This document shows, piece by piece, positions 1 to 9,052 of a stretch of 61,202 bases of DNA. This DNA is from an uncultured Rhodospirillales bacterium. GTDB lineage: Bacteria > Pseudomonadota > Alphaproteobacteria > Reyranellales > Reyranellaceae. Numbering within the stretch: position 1 is the stretch's first letter; the number at the start of each line of letters is the position of its first letter. A program made the translations under genes and the position numbers. The notes beneath the pieces are model-generated. The model was not told where the DNA came from and did not search any database. It saw nothing but the letters and a program-made list of their open reading frames with translations. Location of the stretch: assembly GCA_902825855.1 (NCBI GenBank), contig CADECW010000024.1, positions 1 to 61,202 on the forward strand, read 5' to 3'.

Positions 1-1
1 C

Positions 2-592
2 CTAGAGGTCGATGCGGAACAGCAGCGCCTCGACATCGCCGTAGGCCGGGTCCTTGTGGAACCGCTTCACGAACACGCCACCGTTGTTGATGATGACCTT
101 GCGTGACGGCAGATTGTCCACGTCGGTGGTGAGCTCGAGGTACCTGAGCCCCTCCTTGCGCGCCTCTGGCAGGAGCTGAGCGAGCGCCCGCGTGGCATAG
201 CCACGGCCGCGCTTCCAGGGCACCACGGCATAGCCGACGTGACCAAGGCAGTGCGGTGGCAGTTCCTCCGTACCGGGCTGCCAGCGAAAGGCGATCGAGC
301 CGCAGAAGCCATCGTCCCATATCCAACGGCGATAGCCGGGCAGGCGCGGCACCTGCGAGCCGTCGGGCAGGGTGATGGGACCGGCCTTGGCCTCGCGGTC
401 GTCGAGCGAGGCCACGAAGCCTGCCGCGTCCGCCTCGATCTTGGCGAGTTCTTCCCCCGCGGCGGCTCCCAGCCGAATATTGTCCGGCGACCAGCCGCGC
501 TTCAGCGCATCGACGTAATCGTCGAGCTGCGCCAGTGAGGGGACAAGAAGCTGCAACGGGCTATCCTCGGCAATCGCCGCCTGCTGTAGCAT
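2..592 (-). CDS. GNAT family N-acetyltransferase
   Basis: A 196-residue protein whose C-terminal half is a GNAT acetyl-CoA domain. The acetyl-CoA-binding loop is visible around residues 119-140, with VVPWKRGRGYA matching the R/Q-x-x-G-x-G/A signature, followed by a helix. The N-terminal 90 residues are less typical. Such proteins transfer an acetyl group from acetyl-CoA to an amine, but the acceptor cannot be read from sequence. The ATG at 592 lies only 8 nt from the ATG of the divergent HAD gene, so each promoter must sit inside the neighbouring coding region. The stop codon lies at the window edge and the gene is complete. Confidence 0.85.
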   Translation of the reverse strand: MLQQAAIAEDSPLQLLVPSLAQLDDYVDALKRGWSPDNIRLGAAAGEELAKIEADAAGFVASLDDREAKAGPITLPDGSQVPRLPGYRRWIWDDGFCGSIAFRWQPGTEELPPHCLGHVGYAVVPWKRGRGYATRALAQLLPEARKEGLRYLELTTDVDNLPSRKVIINNGGVFVKRFHKDPAYGDVEALLFRIDL

Positions 593-600
593 GCAGGGCC

Positions 601-1218
601 ATGAGTTCCAGCCCTGTCCTCGTCCTCGATATCGACGGCGTCGTTTCCCTCGCCCAGCCGGGTTCGGCGTCGCCCTGGTATGCCAGACTGCAGGCCGACT
701 GGGGGTTCGATCACGAAGAGATGGCGCGCGATTTCTTCCGCCGCGACTTCCTCGACGTCCTGCGCGGTCGAGTCGATCTGCACGTCGCGCTGCACGGCTG
801 GCTGGAAACCAAGGGCATGGCCGACCGGCTGGAAGAGTTCCTGGCCTACTGGTTTGCCAAGGACGCCGTGATCGACCGCGACGTCCTGGCGATGGCGGAC
901 GCCTGGCGAGAGCGCACTGGTGGCCGCTGCTTCACCGCCTCCAACCAGGAACATCATCGCATCGCCTATCTGCGCGATCAGGCAGGGCTGGCGCCCCACT
1001 TCGACGAGATCATCTACTCGGCGGCACTCGGCGTCTGCAAACCCGAGCGCGTGTTCTTCACCAATGCCCAGGCGCGGATGGGCGTGACCGTGGCGCAGTC
1101 GATCCTGTTCGTCGACGACCTTGCGGCCAACGTCGACGGCGCACGCGCCTGCGGCTGGCGCGCAATGCTCTATCGCGGACCGGAAAGTCTCAGGCAGGCG
1201 CTGGAGCGGTGGGGTTAG
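601..1218 (+). CDS. HAD-superfamily hydrolase
   Basis: A 205-residue haloacid dehalogenase-like hydrolase. Motif I is VLDIDGVVS with the nucleophile and acid/base pair D10 and D12. A helical cap follows, then a lysine in CKPERVFF (motif III) and FVDDLAANVDGA (motif IV with the Mg-binding acidic pair). These enzymes usually dephosphorylate small metabolites or nucleotides; the substrate is unknown. I chose the ATG at 601 because the DxD motif then falls ten residues from the start, as is normal, whereas the open frame upstream looks non-coding. Confidence 0.87.
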   Translation: MSSSPVLVLDIDGVVSLAQPGSASPWYARLQADWGFDHEEMARDFFRRDFLDVLRGRVDLHVALHGWLETKGMADRLEEFLAYWFAKDAVIDRDVLAMADAWRERTGGRCFTASNQEHHRIAYLRDQAGLAPHFDEIIYSAALGVCKPERVFFTNAQARMGVTVAQSILFVDDLAANVDGARACGWRAMLYRGPESLRQALERWG

Positions 1219-1271
1219 CGTCACGCCTGCCGTAGCTTCCGGCACGCGCAAACTATGCTAAAAGCCCCGCC

Positions 1272-1601
1272 ATGCTGATGTTCGACATACCGTTCGGCAC
1301 GACCGACTGGGAAGGGGTGGAGCGCACCGAGCATGCCGGAGAGACCGGCAAGGCCTACTGGCGCACGCGCACCTTCAACAACATCCGGGTACGCATGGTG
1401 GAATATACCGCGGGCTACCTCGCCGACCATTGGTGCCAGAAGGGCCATGTGTTGCTGGTGCTGGACGGCGAACTGCACACGGAACTGGCCGATGGTCGTA
1501 CGGTGGTTCTGAAGAAGGGCCAGAGCTACCAGGTCGCCGACGGCGACCTCGCTCATCGTTCGAGCACCGAGCAAGGCGCCAAACTCTTCATCGTGGACTG
1601 A
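1272..1601 (+). CDS. DHCW-motif cupin-fold protein
   Basis: A 109-residue single-domain cupin. The sequence ADHWCQKGHVLLVLDGEL carries the Asp-His-Trp-Cys type signature of the small DHCW cupin family, followed by the second cupin motif around YQVADGDLAHRS. The beta-barrel probably binds a metal or small ligand; no reaction is established. The stop codon is separated by one base from the ATG of the downstream dehydrogenase, so the two are almost certainly co-transcribed. Confidence 0.85.
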   Translation: MLMFDIPFGTTDWEGVERTEHAGETGKAYWRTRTFNNIRVRMVEYTAGYLADHWCQKGHVLLVLDGELHTELADGRTVVLKKGQSYQVADGDLAHRSSTEQGAKLFIVD

Positions 1602-1602
1602 C

Positions 1603-2487
1603 ATGACGGACAAGATCGGATTCATAGGCGTCGGCACAATGGGCGAGCCGATGTGTCGAAACCTCGCCCGCAAAAGCGGCCTGGAAGTCCTTGCCGCCGA
1701 CCGCGACGAGGCGCCCCTGAAGCGCCTGGCCGCCGACGGCGTCAAAAGCGCCTCGCTGGACGAGGTCGCCGAGGAATGCCGGATCATCATGCTCTCGCTG
1801 CCGGGCGGCAAGGAAGTCGAGCAGGTCTGCCTCGGCGAGGGCGGCCTGGTCTCCAAGGCCAAGCTCGGCTGGACGGTGATCGACCTCAGCACCTCGCCGA
1901 TAAGCCTCGCCCGACGACTCTATGCCGAGTTCGAGGGGTGCGCTTCGGCCTTCGCCGATGCGCCGGTGGCGCGCACACGGCAGGCGGCGATCGACGGCAC
2001 GTTGTCGATCATGGTCGGCGGCACGCAGCAGTGCTTCGACCGGATCGAGCCCTTGCTGCGGTGCATGGCGAGCGAGGTGACCTACTGCGGCGACGCAGGC
2101 AGCGGCCAGGCGGTCAAGATTCTCAACAACATGATTTTGTTCCAGACTGGCGTGGCGCTCGCCGAGGCGCTGGCCATCGCGCGGGCCCACGGCGTCGACG
2201 GCAAGGTGTTGTTCGATACACTCACCAAGGGCTCGGCCGATTCCTTCGCCCTCCGCAACCACGGCATGAAGGCGATGCTGCCCGGCGCCTTCCCCGAACG
2301 CGCCTTCTCGGTGGAATACGCGCTGAAGGACCTGTCCTACGCCATACAGATGGCGGAAGAGCGCGGCGTGCCGGCGCTCGGCGCCGATGTCGTGCGCGAA
2401 TTGATGGAGCGCGCCGCCGAACTCGGCCACGGCAAGGAATACTGGCCGGTGATTCTGAAAGCTGTCGAGGACGCGACGAGGAAGTAG
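1603..2487 (+). CDS. NAD(P)-dependent beta-hydroxyacid dehydrogenase
   Basis: A 294-residue member of the 3-hydroxyisobutyrate / 6-phosphogluconate dehydrogenase-like family. The N-terminal Rossmann motif is GFIGVGTMGEPMCRNLA. The substrate-binding region and the catalytic lysine lie in the family segment GSGQAVKILNNM. Family members oxidise beta-hydroxy acids such as 3-hydroxyisobutyrate, tartronate semialdehyde or gamma-hydroxybutyrate; which one applies here cannot be decided. It follows the cupin gene with one intervening base. Confidence 0.9.
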   Translation: MTDKIGFIGVGTMGEPMCRNLARKSGLEVLAADRDEAPLKRLAADGVKSASLDEVAEECRIIMLSLPGGKEVEQVCLGEGGLVSKAKLGWTVIDLSTSPISLARRLYAEFEGCASAFADAPVARTRQAAIDGTLSIMVGGTQQCFDRIEPLLRCMASEVTYCGDAGSGQAVKILNNMILFQTGVALAEALAIARAHGVDGKVLFDTLTKGSADSFALRNHGMKAMLPGAFPERAFSVEYALKDLSYAIQMAEERGVPALGADVVRELMERAAELGHGKEYWPVILKAVEDATRK

Positions 2488-2539
2488 AAGACCGCGAGCT
2501 TCCAGTGCGTTCCAAACGTTGAAAAGGGAGAGTGGGTGC

Positions 2540-4066
2540 ATGGCGCGAATCGCTGTGGGTGGCTTCCAGCACGAGACCAACACTTTTGCGCCGCAGCAGG
2601 CGACTTGGGAGGAATTCGTGCGCGCCGACGCTTGGCCGCCGCTGCTGCGTGGTCCGGAAATGATCGCGGGCGTCGAAGGCTTCAACATCCCGATCGCGGG
2701 CGCCGTGAAGCGGCTCGCCGAGCTCGGCCATGAGGTCGTGCCGCTCGCCTGGGCGGCGGCGGCACCGGCTTCGTATGTCACCGAGGATGCCTACGAGAAG
2801 ATGTGGGCACTGTTCGACGAGGACATCCGCAAGCTCGGCCCCTTCGATGCCATCTACCTCGACCTGCACGGCGCCATGGTGGCGGAGAACACCGAGGACG
2901 GCGAAGGCGAACTCCTGAAGCGCATCCGCACGATCGTCGGCGGCGCGATGCCGATCGTAGCGAGCCTCGATTATCACGCCAACCTCACGCCCGAGATGGC
3001 GAGCCTCGCGACGGCGCTGGTCGGCTATCGCACCTACCCGCACATCGACATGGCCGCGACCGGCAAGCGCGCCGCCGAGCTCCTGGACCGCCTGCTCAAG
3101 GAGAAGCGGCCCGTCTATCGCGCCTACCGCCAGCTCGACTTCCTGATCCCGCTGGTCTGGCAGTGCACATTCATCGAGCCGGCCAAGAGCATCTTCGACC
3201 TGGTGGGCGAGCTCGAGGCTGGCGAGAAGAGCCACAACCAAGGCATCGTCAGCGTCACCCACACACCCGGCTTCCCGCCCGCCGATATCGCCCAGTGCGG
3301 CCCGGCGCTGGTGGTCTATGGCCACGACAAGGAAGCGGTCGAAGCGGCGGCCGACAAGCTTGCCCAGACCGTGAAGGCGCAGGAGCGGGCCTTCGCCGGC
3401 GAGTTGCTGGACCCTGACGCCGCCGCGTTGCGCGCCATCGAGCTTTCCAGGAACGCGAAGAAGCCGATCGTGCTGGCCGACGTGCAGGATAATCCCGGCG
3501 CCGGCGGCACCTCGGACACCGTCGGATTGCTCGCGGCACTGATGCGGCACAAGGCCAAGGGTGCGGTGATCGGGATGATCGTCGACGAAGAAGCGGCGAA
3601 AGAGGCCGTCGCCACGGGCCAGGGCAAGACCATGCGCCGCGGCATCGGTGCCGTCGTGGGCTATGCCGACGAGAAGCCGGTCGTAGCCGACTGGCGCGTG
3701 GTCAAGGTGGGCGACGGCAGGTTCACCGGCACCGGCCCGTTCTACGGCGGTGCGAAGTTCCAGATCGGGCCGATGGCGCTCGTTACCGACGAAGCGAGCG
3801 GCGTGTCGGCGGTTCTCGCCAGCAAGCGCATCCAGGCGGCCGATCAGGAGATGTTTCGCCACGTCGGCGTGGAGCCGGCGAAGGTACCGATCCTCGGCCT
3901 GAAATCGACGGTGCATTTCCGCGCCGACTTCCAGCCCATCGCCGAGACCATCCTGGTCGTGCAATCACCCGGCGCGCACATCACCGACCCTATGGAGATG
4001 CCTTACAAGCGCTTGCGCAAAGGCATCAAGCTGAAGCCGATGGGACCGGTGTGGGACGGAGCGTAG
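2540..4066 (+). CDS. M81 family metallopeptidase (MlrC-like)
   Basis: A 508-residue protein of the M81/microcystinase C family. The start MARIAVGGFQHETNTF contains the conserved N-terminal HETNTF motif. Further metal-site segments are LDLHGAM, SLDYHANLT and YRTYPHID. MlrC finishes degradation of microcystin peptides, but most family members in soil alphaproteobacteria have unknown peptide or amide substrates and often sit next to transporters. The ATG at 2540 is preceded by a purine-rich AAAGGGAGAG Shine-Dalgarno at about 2523-2532. It ends convergently, 9 nt from the MFS gene. Confidence 0.88.
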   Translation: MARIAVGGFQHETNTFAPQQATWEEFVRADAWPPLLRGPEMIAGVEGFNIPIAGAVKRLAELGHEVVPLAWAAAAPASYVTEDAYEKMWALFDEDIRKLGPFDAIYLDLHGAMVAENTEDGEGELLKRIRTIVGGAMPIVASLDYHANLTPEMASLATALVGYRTYPHIDMAATGKRAAELLDRLLKEKRPVYRAYRQLDFLIPLVWQCTFIEPAKSIFDLVGELEAGEKSHNQGIVSVTHTPGFPPADIAQCGPALVVYGHDKEAVEAAADKLAQTVKAQERAFAGELLDPDAAALRAIELSRNAKKPIVLADVQDNPGAGGTSDTVGLLAALMRHKAKGAVIGMIVDEEAAKEAVATGQGKTMRRGIGAVVGYADEKPVVADWRVVKVGDGRFTGTGPFYGGAKFQIGPMALVTDEASGVSAVLASKRIQAADQEMFRHVGVEPAKVPILGLKSTVHFRADFQPIAETILVVQSPGAHITDPMEMPYKRLRKGIKLKPMGPVWDGA

Positions 4067-4075
4067 CCGTCGTTT

Positions 4076-5257
4076 TCAGGAAGGCGAGGATCGGAAAGCC
4101 GGCCGCAAGGCCCACACCATCGGCACCGTCGTGAGCGCGATACAGGCCACGATGCCGAGTGCGATCGGCAGGCCGACGGCATCGCCGACGAAACCCGAGA
4201 TCAGGGGTCCGGTCGCGCCGGCCACCGAGCCGCCGGTGTAGAAAATGGCGAAAGCCTGCGTGCGCTTCTCGGGGCTGACGAACTCCGGCACCGTGCCGTA
4301 GAGGACCGACGACGTGCCGTTCAGCATCAGCCCGACCGCCGGCAGCAGCATCAGCGCGGGCGACAGCGGCAGCGGCAGAAGCAGCAGGATCAATACGGTC
4401 GTTGCCACCTCGGTCAGGATTACCGAGGGCACGACGCCGAGCTTCTCGCCGACCCAGCCCATCACCAGCTTGCCTGCCGCACCGCCGGCGAACATCAACG
4501 ACAGGCCGAGGCCTATCGTCGGGATGTCGGCGCCTTTGTTGCGCAACAGAAAGGGCAGGAAGATCAGGAAGCCGGTGCGCACCAGATCGTCGGCGATGTG
4601 GATGGCGAACAGGAGCCAATAAGCCCACGGGCGGTCCTGCCCGGCGGCCGCCGACTTGGCCGTGTCGCCCTTGTCGTGCAGCGGCACCGGCTTCAGCGAG
4701 CCCAGGATGACACCGCCACCGACGACGGCTATTGCGGCAATGACGATCAGTCCCTGCTGCCAGCCGATCGAAGCGACGATCAGGGCGAACAAGGCGGGCA
4801 GCAGCACCTTGCCGACGTCGCCGGTGAAATTGTAGGTGCCGAGGGCGGTGCGCGAGCGCAGGCCGGAAAAGGCCGCCGACACGAGGCTCGAGCCGATCGG
4901 ATGCTGCGTGCTGCCGCCCAGCCCGGCCAGCAGCAAACCGGCAATGACGCCGTACAGCGAACCGGTCAGGCCCGCCACGCCGTAGCCCACCGCGACCAGG
5001 GTCGTGCCGATCGCCAGCACGCGCACACCGCCGAAGCGGACGGCGAGCTTGCCGGATGGGATCTGCCCGACCGCCATGGCACCGGAGTAGACGGATTTCA
5101 GCGCGCCGATGGCGGCATAGCTCAGGCCGAACTGGGCCTGCAGCAGGGGATAGAGGACGTTCAGAAGATCGGTGAAGCCGTCGTGCAGGGCATGCGCCCC
5201 GCCGCAAACCGTCAACGTCCGACGGGGTGTCGCGGAGGGGGAGACGGTGACTGTCAT
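4076..5257 (-). CDS. MFS transporter, fosmidomycin-resistance-like
   Basis: A 393-residue polytopic membrane protein with about 12 hydrophobic segments. The opening GGAHALHDGFTDLLNVLYPLL followed by the MFS loop PSGKLAVRFGG resembles the fosmidomycin-resistance (Fsr) subgroup of proton-driven exporters. The protein is predicted to sit in the inner membrane and export a small molecule; the substrate is not readable. GGGGAG lies immediately against the ATG, which is unusually close for a ribosome-binding site, but no better start is seen. Confidence 0.88.
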   Translation of the reverse strand: MTVTVSPSATPRRTLTVCGGAHALHDGFTDLLNVLYPLLQAQFGLSYAAIGALKSVYSGAMAVGQIPSGKLAVRFGGVRVLAIGTTLVAVGYGVAGLTGSLYGVIAGLLLAGLGGSTQHPIGSSLVSAAFSGLRSRTALGTYNFTGDVGKVLLPALFALIVASIGWQQGLIVIAAIAVVGGGVILGSLKPVPLHDKGDTAKSAAAGQDRPWAYWLLFAIHIADDLVRTGFLIFLPFLLRNKGADIPTIGLGLSLMFAGGAAGKLVMGWVGEKLGVVPSVILTEVATTVLILLLLPLPLSPALMLLPAVGLMLNGTSSVLYGTVPEFVSPEKRTQAFAIFYTGGSVAGATGPLISGFVGDAVGLPIALGIVACIALTTVPMVWALRPAFRSSPS

Positions 5258-5272
5258 CTCCCCGTCACAATA

Positions 5273-5755
5273 CTACCGGCCCGGCATCGCCCTGAACCAA
5301 AAAGCGATCTGCTCCTGGAAATCGCTTTCGGCGAGGGTCGTGTCGGTGATCAAGGACGGCTTGCCGTTGCGCGGATAGCGCACGCTTGCAAGCCGTGTGA
5401 ACTTGGTGTCGCTGAGGTGCAGCAGCAACACGTCGCCCTGGCGGCGCATGAAGACCAGGTCATGGATCTTGCGGATGTTCGTCAGGCTGACCACGAAACG
5501 GTCTTCGCCCTCCTGCTGCGCGATCTGGCGCACCGGTATGTCCCGGCCCTCGTTGGTGATGCCCATCAGCGCCATTGCCTCGGGCGCCAGCATGTTGTCC
5601 TTGCCGCTCTTCTGGATCCACAGGACCAGCCGGTCGCCGCGCGGCGAGAGGGTGTAGCGCGGCTGGCTTTGTCCGCTCGTGCAGGCGCCGACCGGCAGGA
5701 GAAGACCAGCAAGGAGGAGGGTGCGCCGTGCCGGCATGCCCTTGTTCTTGTTCAA
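5273..5755 (-). CDS. Putative lipoprotein of unknown function
   Basis: A 160-residue protein with a short basic N-terminus, a hydrophobic stretch and a lipobox-like LPVGAC near residues 20-25, which predicts a lipid-anchored envelope protein. The remainder has alternating beta-strand character and matches no family I recognise. The ATG at 5755 overlaps the hisI stop codon in an ATGA arrangement, indicating translational coupling. A second ATG at 5737 is possible. Confidence 0.7.
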   Translation of the reverse strand: MNKNKGMPARRTLLLAGLLLPVGACTSGQSQPRYTLSPRGDRLVLWIQKSGKDNMLAPEAMALMGITNEGRDIPVRQIAQQEGEDRFVVSLTNIRKIHDLVFMRRQGDVLLLHLSDTKFTRLASVRYPRNGKPSLITDTTLAESDFQEQIAFWFRAMPGR

Positions 5756-6189
5756 CCTTGATCCTTCCCGAGTTTGTTCATGTCCACCATCACCGGAGCG
5801 ATGGTCTCGAGCGCGCCGTCGCGGATGGCGCGGAAGAAGCAGTTGTGACGCCCGGTATGGCAGGCCACGCCTGTCTGGTCGACCAGGACCAGCAGCGTGT
5901 CCCCGTCGCAGTCAATGCGGAGATCGACCAGGGTCTGGATATGGCCCGACGTGTCGCCCTTGCGCCATGCGGCCTTGCGCGAGCGCGACCAGTAGCAGAC
6001 ACGACCAGTGCGCATTGTCTCGGCAACGGCGTCACGGTCCATCCAGGCCATCATCAGGATTTCGCCCGAGTCGTGCTGCTGGGCGATGGCCGGTACGAGC
6101 CCCTGGGCGTCGAACTGAATGGCGGCGATCGCCTCGTCGATGGCGGCCGGCCGATAGGTCGTCGGAACAACGTTGGCGGTGCTGGGCAT
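5752..6189 (-). CDS. hisI: Phosphoribosyl-AMP cyclohydrolase
   Basis: A 145-residue single-domain HisI. It opens the adenine ring of phosphoribosyl-AMP in the third step of histidine biosynthesis. Diagnostic segments are MMAWMDRDA, YWSRSRKAAWRKGDTSGH, the Asp-rich metal site DLRIDCDGD and the zinc-binding CHTGRHNCFF. The protein lacks the HisE pyrophosphohydrolase domain found in fused HisIE enzymes. I chose the ATG at 6189 for normal family length. It is divergent from the Zur-like regulator and overlaps the lipoprotein gene by four bases. Confidence 0.95.
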   Translation of the reverse strand: MPSTANVVPTTYRPAAIDEAIAAIQFDAQGLVPAIAQQHDSGEILMMAWMDRDAVAETMRTGRVCYWSRSRKAAWRKGDTSGHIQTLVDLRIDCDGDTLLVLVDQTGVACHTGRHNCFFRAIRDGALETIAPVMVDMNKLGKDQG

Positions 6190-6201
6190 TGGAGGCGAGC
6201 C

Positions 6202-6231
6202 TTGGCCTGCGAACGGAACGGGGCGTATAAT
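6202..6231 (+). promoter_or_regulatory. Candidate sigma-70 promoter for the Zur-like gene
   Basis: A perfect TATAAT lies at 6226-6231, with TTGGCC at 6202-6207 and an 18-base spacer. This would start transcription about 27 bases before the GTG of the Fur-family gene. It lies in the 75-base divergent gap with hisI, so an autoregulatory operator could sit here. Confidence 0.5.
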
Positions 6232-6264
6232 CGCCCGACACCAGCTTGGCAAATCGGAAAGCGC

Positions 6265-6747
6265 GTGAAGAAGACCGCCAAAGCCTCGGCGCACGGCCAC
6301 GACCACAAGCATTGCATCGAGGACGCGGTGGCGGCTGCCGAAAAGCTGTGTGCTGAAAAGGATCTGCGCTTCACGCCCCTGCGTCGCCGCGTGCTCGAGC
6401 TCGTATGGTCGAGCCACAAGCCGGTCGGCGCCTATGCCCTGCTCGACGAGTTGCGCAGCGAAGACTTGGGGTCGGCTCCACCCACGATCTATCGCGCGCT
6501 CGATTTCCTGATCGACAACGGGCTGATCCATCGCATCGAGCGCATGAATGCCTTCGTCGGCTGCAGCCACCCGGGCGAGGCGCATCGTGGCTTCTTCCTC
6601 ATTTGCGGCGCGTGCGGCAATGCCGAGGAGCTGCATAGCGACGGGCTGGCCGAGACGATCGCCACAAGCGCCAGCCGTCGCGGCTTCGCTGCGCGCGACA
6701 TGACCCTGGAAGTCATGGGGACCTGCGCCGACTGCCGGCGCGCCTGA
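6265..6747 (+). CDS. zur: Fur-family transcriptional regulator, Zur-like
   Basis: A 160-residue Fur-superfamily repressor. After a His-rich N-terminus (HGHDHKH) comes the winged helix LRFTPLRRRVLELVW, with PPTIYRALDFLIDNGLIHRIE as the recognition region. The C-terminal dimerisation domain holds the paired Cys-x2-Cys motifs ICGACG and CADC, which bind structural zinc. The short HPGEAH region and the His-rich tail suggest Zur (zinc uptake control) rather than iron-sensing Fur; the subtype is inferred. GTG at 6265 is the only start giving normal family length. Confidence 0.85.
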   Translation: MKKTAKASAHGHDHKHCIEDAVAAAEKLCAEKDLRFTPLRRRVLELVWSSHKPVGAYALLDELRSEDLGSAPPTIYRALDFLIDNGLIHRIERMNAFVGCSHPGEAHRGFFLICGACGNAEELHSDGLAETIATSASRRGFAARDMTLEVMGTCADCRRA

Positions 6748-6876
6748 CTGAAATTCCGGCCGACGGACCGGCGACTGAGCGACCATCGGCATTCATATTG
6801 CGACCTGCTAGCCCCACTCCTAGAGTCGCGCGGGGAATCAAAGGCGCGCACAGCCGTCAAAAAAAGGGAGCCTGTC

Positions 6877-7941
6877 ATGGAGATCAGCCGTATGCGTCGT
6901 CGTCACGTCGTCTCGTTGCTTGGGGGCGCCGCTGCCGTCGGAGCGTCGAGCCGGGCCTTCGCCCAGGCCGAACCACCCAAGCCGGCCCAGATCGTGGTCA
7001 ACCATTCCGGCGGGTCGATGGGCAGCGCCATGCGCAAGGCTTTCTTCAACGGCTTCGAGAAGAAGTACGGCATCCGCGTCGTCGAAACGAGCCCGGTCGA
7101 CTTCGGCAAGCTGCGAGCCATGGTCGACTCGGGCAATGTCGAGTGGGACCTGACCGAAATTGGCGGCCAGGATGCCATTCGGGCCGGCAAGGCCAACCTG
7201 CTCGACAAGGTCGACCCCAAGATCGTCGATCGTTCGAAATATCCGGAGACGGCGCAGAATCCCTATGTCTTCGCCTCGTCGGTCTATACGACGATCATCG
7301 GCTACCGCACCGACGTCTTCAAGAACGGCAGCCAGCCGAAGAGCTGGGCCGACTGGTGGGACGTGAAGAAGTTTCCCGGTGCGCGCTCGATGCGCAACCA
7401 TCCGACCGACAATCTCGAGTTTGCCCTGATTGCCGACGGCGTGCCCAAGGACAAAGTGTATCCGATCGACTTCGATCGTGCTTTCAAGAAGCTCGACCAG
7501 ATCAAGCCACACGTCACCGCCTGGTGGTCGACTGGCCAGCAGCCGGCGCAGCTCCTGCTCGACAAGGAGGTCGTGCTGGCGACCGGCTGGAATGGTCGTT
7601 TCTACGACATCATCAAGAAGGGCGCGCCGGTCGAGATCGAGTGGAACGAGGGTGCCCTTAAGCAGGGAAGCTTCGCCATTCCGCGTGGAGCCAAAAACCC
7701 ATACTGGGCCAACAAGATGCTCGCCGAGCTGGCGGTCCCCCAGCAGCAGGCGGTGTATGCTTCGGAACTCGGCTATCCCGGCCTCAACCTCGAATCGCTG
7801 AACTTCGTCGACGCCAAGGTGAAGCCGTACCTGCCGACGCAGTATCTCGACAAGCAGTTCTGGATCAGTGACGAGTGGTATGCCGAGCACGGCACCAAGG
7901 CAGCCGAGCTGTGGAACGCCTGGATGCTGAAGAAAGCGTGA
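6877..7941 (+). CDS. ABC transporter substrate-binding protein (polyamine type)
   Basis: A 354-residue periplasmic solute-binding protein of the spermidine/putrescine family. The N-terminus RRRHVVSLLGGAAAVG with an Ala-x-Ala site before QAEPP is a twin-arginine-like export signal. It is the first gene of an operon with an ATPase and two permeases, and an FAD amine oxidoreductase follows, so the ligand is probably a polyamine or related amine. The ATG is preceded by AAAAAAGGGAGC. Confidence 0.88.
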   Translation: MEISRMRRRHVVSLLGGAAAVGASSRAFAQAEPPKPAQIVVNHSGGSMGSAMRKAFFNGFEKKYGIRVVETSPVDFGKLRAMVDSGNVEWDLTEIGGQDAIRAGKANLLDKVDPKIVDRSKYPETAQNPYVFASSVYTTIIGYRTDVFKNGSQPKSWADWWDVKKFPGARSMRNHPTDNLEFALIADGVPKDKVYPIDFDRAFKKLDQIKPHVTAWWSTGQQPAQLLLDKEVVLATGWNGRFYDIIKKGAPVEIEWNEGALKQGSFAIPRGAKNPYWANKMLAELAVPQQQAVYASELGYPGLNLESLNFVDAKVKPYLPTQYLDKQFWISDEWYAEHGTKAAELWNAWMLKKA

Positions 7942-7951
7942 GTGGCCCCTG

Positions 7952-8995
7952 GTGAGCAATGCGGGATCGGCTGACCTCCTGATCGAGGGGGTCGGCAAGC
8001 GATTCGGTGAGGTCGTCGCGCTGGACCGCGTCTCGCTCAAGGTAGCACAAGGCGAGCTTCTGACGATCCTGGGCCCCAGCGGCTCGGGCAAGACGACGCT
8101 GCTGAAGGTCGTTGCCGGCTTCGAGGCGCCTGACGGCGGATCGGTGAAGGTGGGCGGGGAGGAAATAACCGCCCTGCCACCGGCCAAGCGCGACATCGGC
8201 ATGGTGTTCCAGAACTATGCGCTGTTTCCGCATCTGACGGTGCAGGGCAACGTCGCGTTCCCGCTCGAGATGCGCAACGTGGCCCGGGCGGAAATCGACC
8301 GGCGCGTTGCCGAAGCCATCGCCATGGTCGAGCTCAAAGGCTACGAGCGGCGCCTGCCGCGCCAGCTCTCCGGCGGTCAGCAGCAGCGTGTCGCGCTGGC
8401 CCGTGCCATCGTCTTCAATCCGCGGCTGCTCCTGCTCGACGAGCCGTTCGGCGCACTCGACCGCAAGCTGCGCGAGACCATGCAGCTTGAGGTCAGGCGG
8501 CTGCAGCGCAAGCTCGGCCTGACCACGATCTTCATCACTCACGACCAGGAAGAGGCGCTGGTGCTGTCGGACCGCGTCGCCGTGATGAACCATGGATCGA
8601 TCCAGCAGGTTGCCACGACGACCGAGATCTATGAACGGCCGGCCAACGACTTCGTCGCGGACTTCGTGGGCGAAAGCAACATTTTCCACGGCACGATGAG
8701 CGCGCCAGGCACGGTCACGCTGGATAGTGGCCGCACGCTCAAAGTCGCAAGCGCGCTGCCACCGGGCCGCAAGGTCGGCGTGCTGATGCGGCCCGAACGC
8801 TTCTCGCCCGGCGGCGCCAATGCCTTCGCCGGAGAGGTGCTGGAGGCAGTCTACCTCGGCACATCCTTCAAGCTGCGTCTCGCATGCGATGGCGGCATGG
8901 AACTGCTGATCCGCCAGCCGGCGAAGGGTTCTCTGCCGGAAACCGGTGCGAGGTTCGAGGTCGGCATCGAGCCGGACGCCATTCATGTGTTCTGA
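7952..8995 (+). CDS. ABC transporter ATP-binding protein, PotA-like
   Basis: A 347-residue ATPase of the PotA/FbpC type. Walker A is GPSGSGKTT, the Q-loop is FQNYALFPHLT, the signature is LSGGQQQRVALARA, Walker B is LLLLDEPFGALD and the switch histidine lies in ITHDQEEAL. The C-terminal 100 residues form a TOBE/OB domain, which in this family contacts regulatory ligands or substrate-binding partners. GTG at 7952 follows the binding-protein stop by 10 bases. It powers uptake through the two permeases downstream. Confidence 0.93.
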   Translation: MSNAGSADLLIEGVGKRFGEVVALDRVSLKVAQGELLTILGPSGSGKTTLLKVVAGFEAPDGGSVKVGGEEITALPPAKRDIGMVFQNYALFPHLTVQGNVAFPLEMRNVARAEIDRRVAEAIAMVELKGYERRLPRQLSGGQQQRVALARAIVFNPRLLLLDEPFGALDRKLRETMQLEVRRLQRKLGLTTIFITHDQEEALVLSDRVAVMNHGSIQQVATTTEIYERPANDFVADFVGESNIFHGTMSAPGTVTLDSGRTLKVASALPPGRKVGVLMRPERFSPGGANAFAGEVLEAVYLGTSFKLRLACDGGMELLIRQPAKGSLPETGARFEVGIEPDAIHVF

Positions 8996-9000
8996 TCGTT

Positions 9001-9030
9001 CGGACCGCGGGCCTCCAGGTCCGCTCATGG
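9001..9030 (+). repeat. Dispersed palindromic repeat, copy 1
   Basis: An imperfect palindrome of the form GCGGgCCTCcAGGTCCGC followed by TCATGG fills the gap between the ATPase and permease genes. Related copies lie at 16144-16173 (opposite orientation) and 57993-58036. It may form a hairpin in the operon mRNA. Confidence 0.5.
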
Positions 9031-9052
9031 TCATTGCTGGCGGGGCGCTCCG

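Noticed and set aside
2222..3964. A 580-codon minus-strand frame
   Set aside because: It is antisense to the M81 peptidase, whose motifs are intact.
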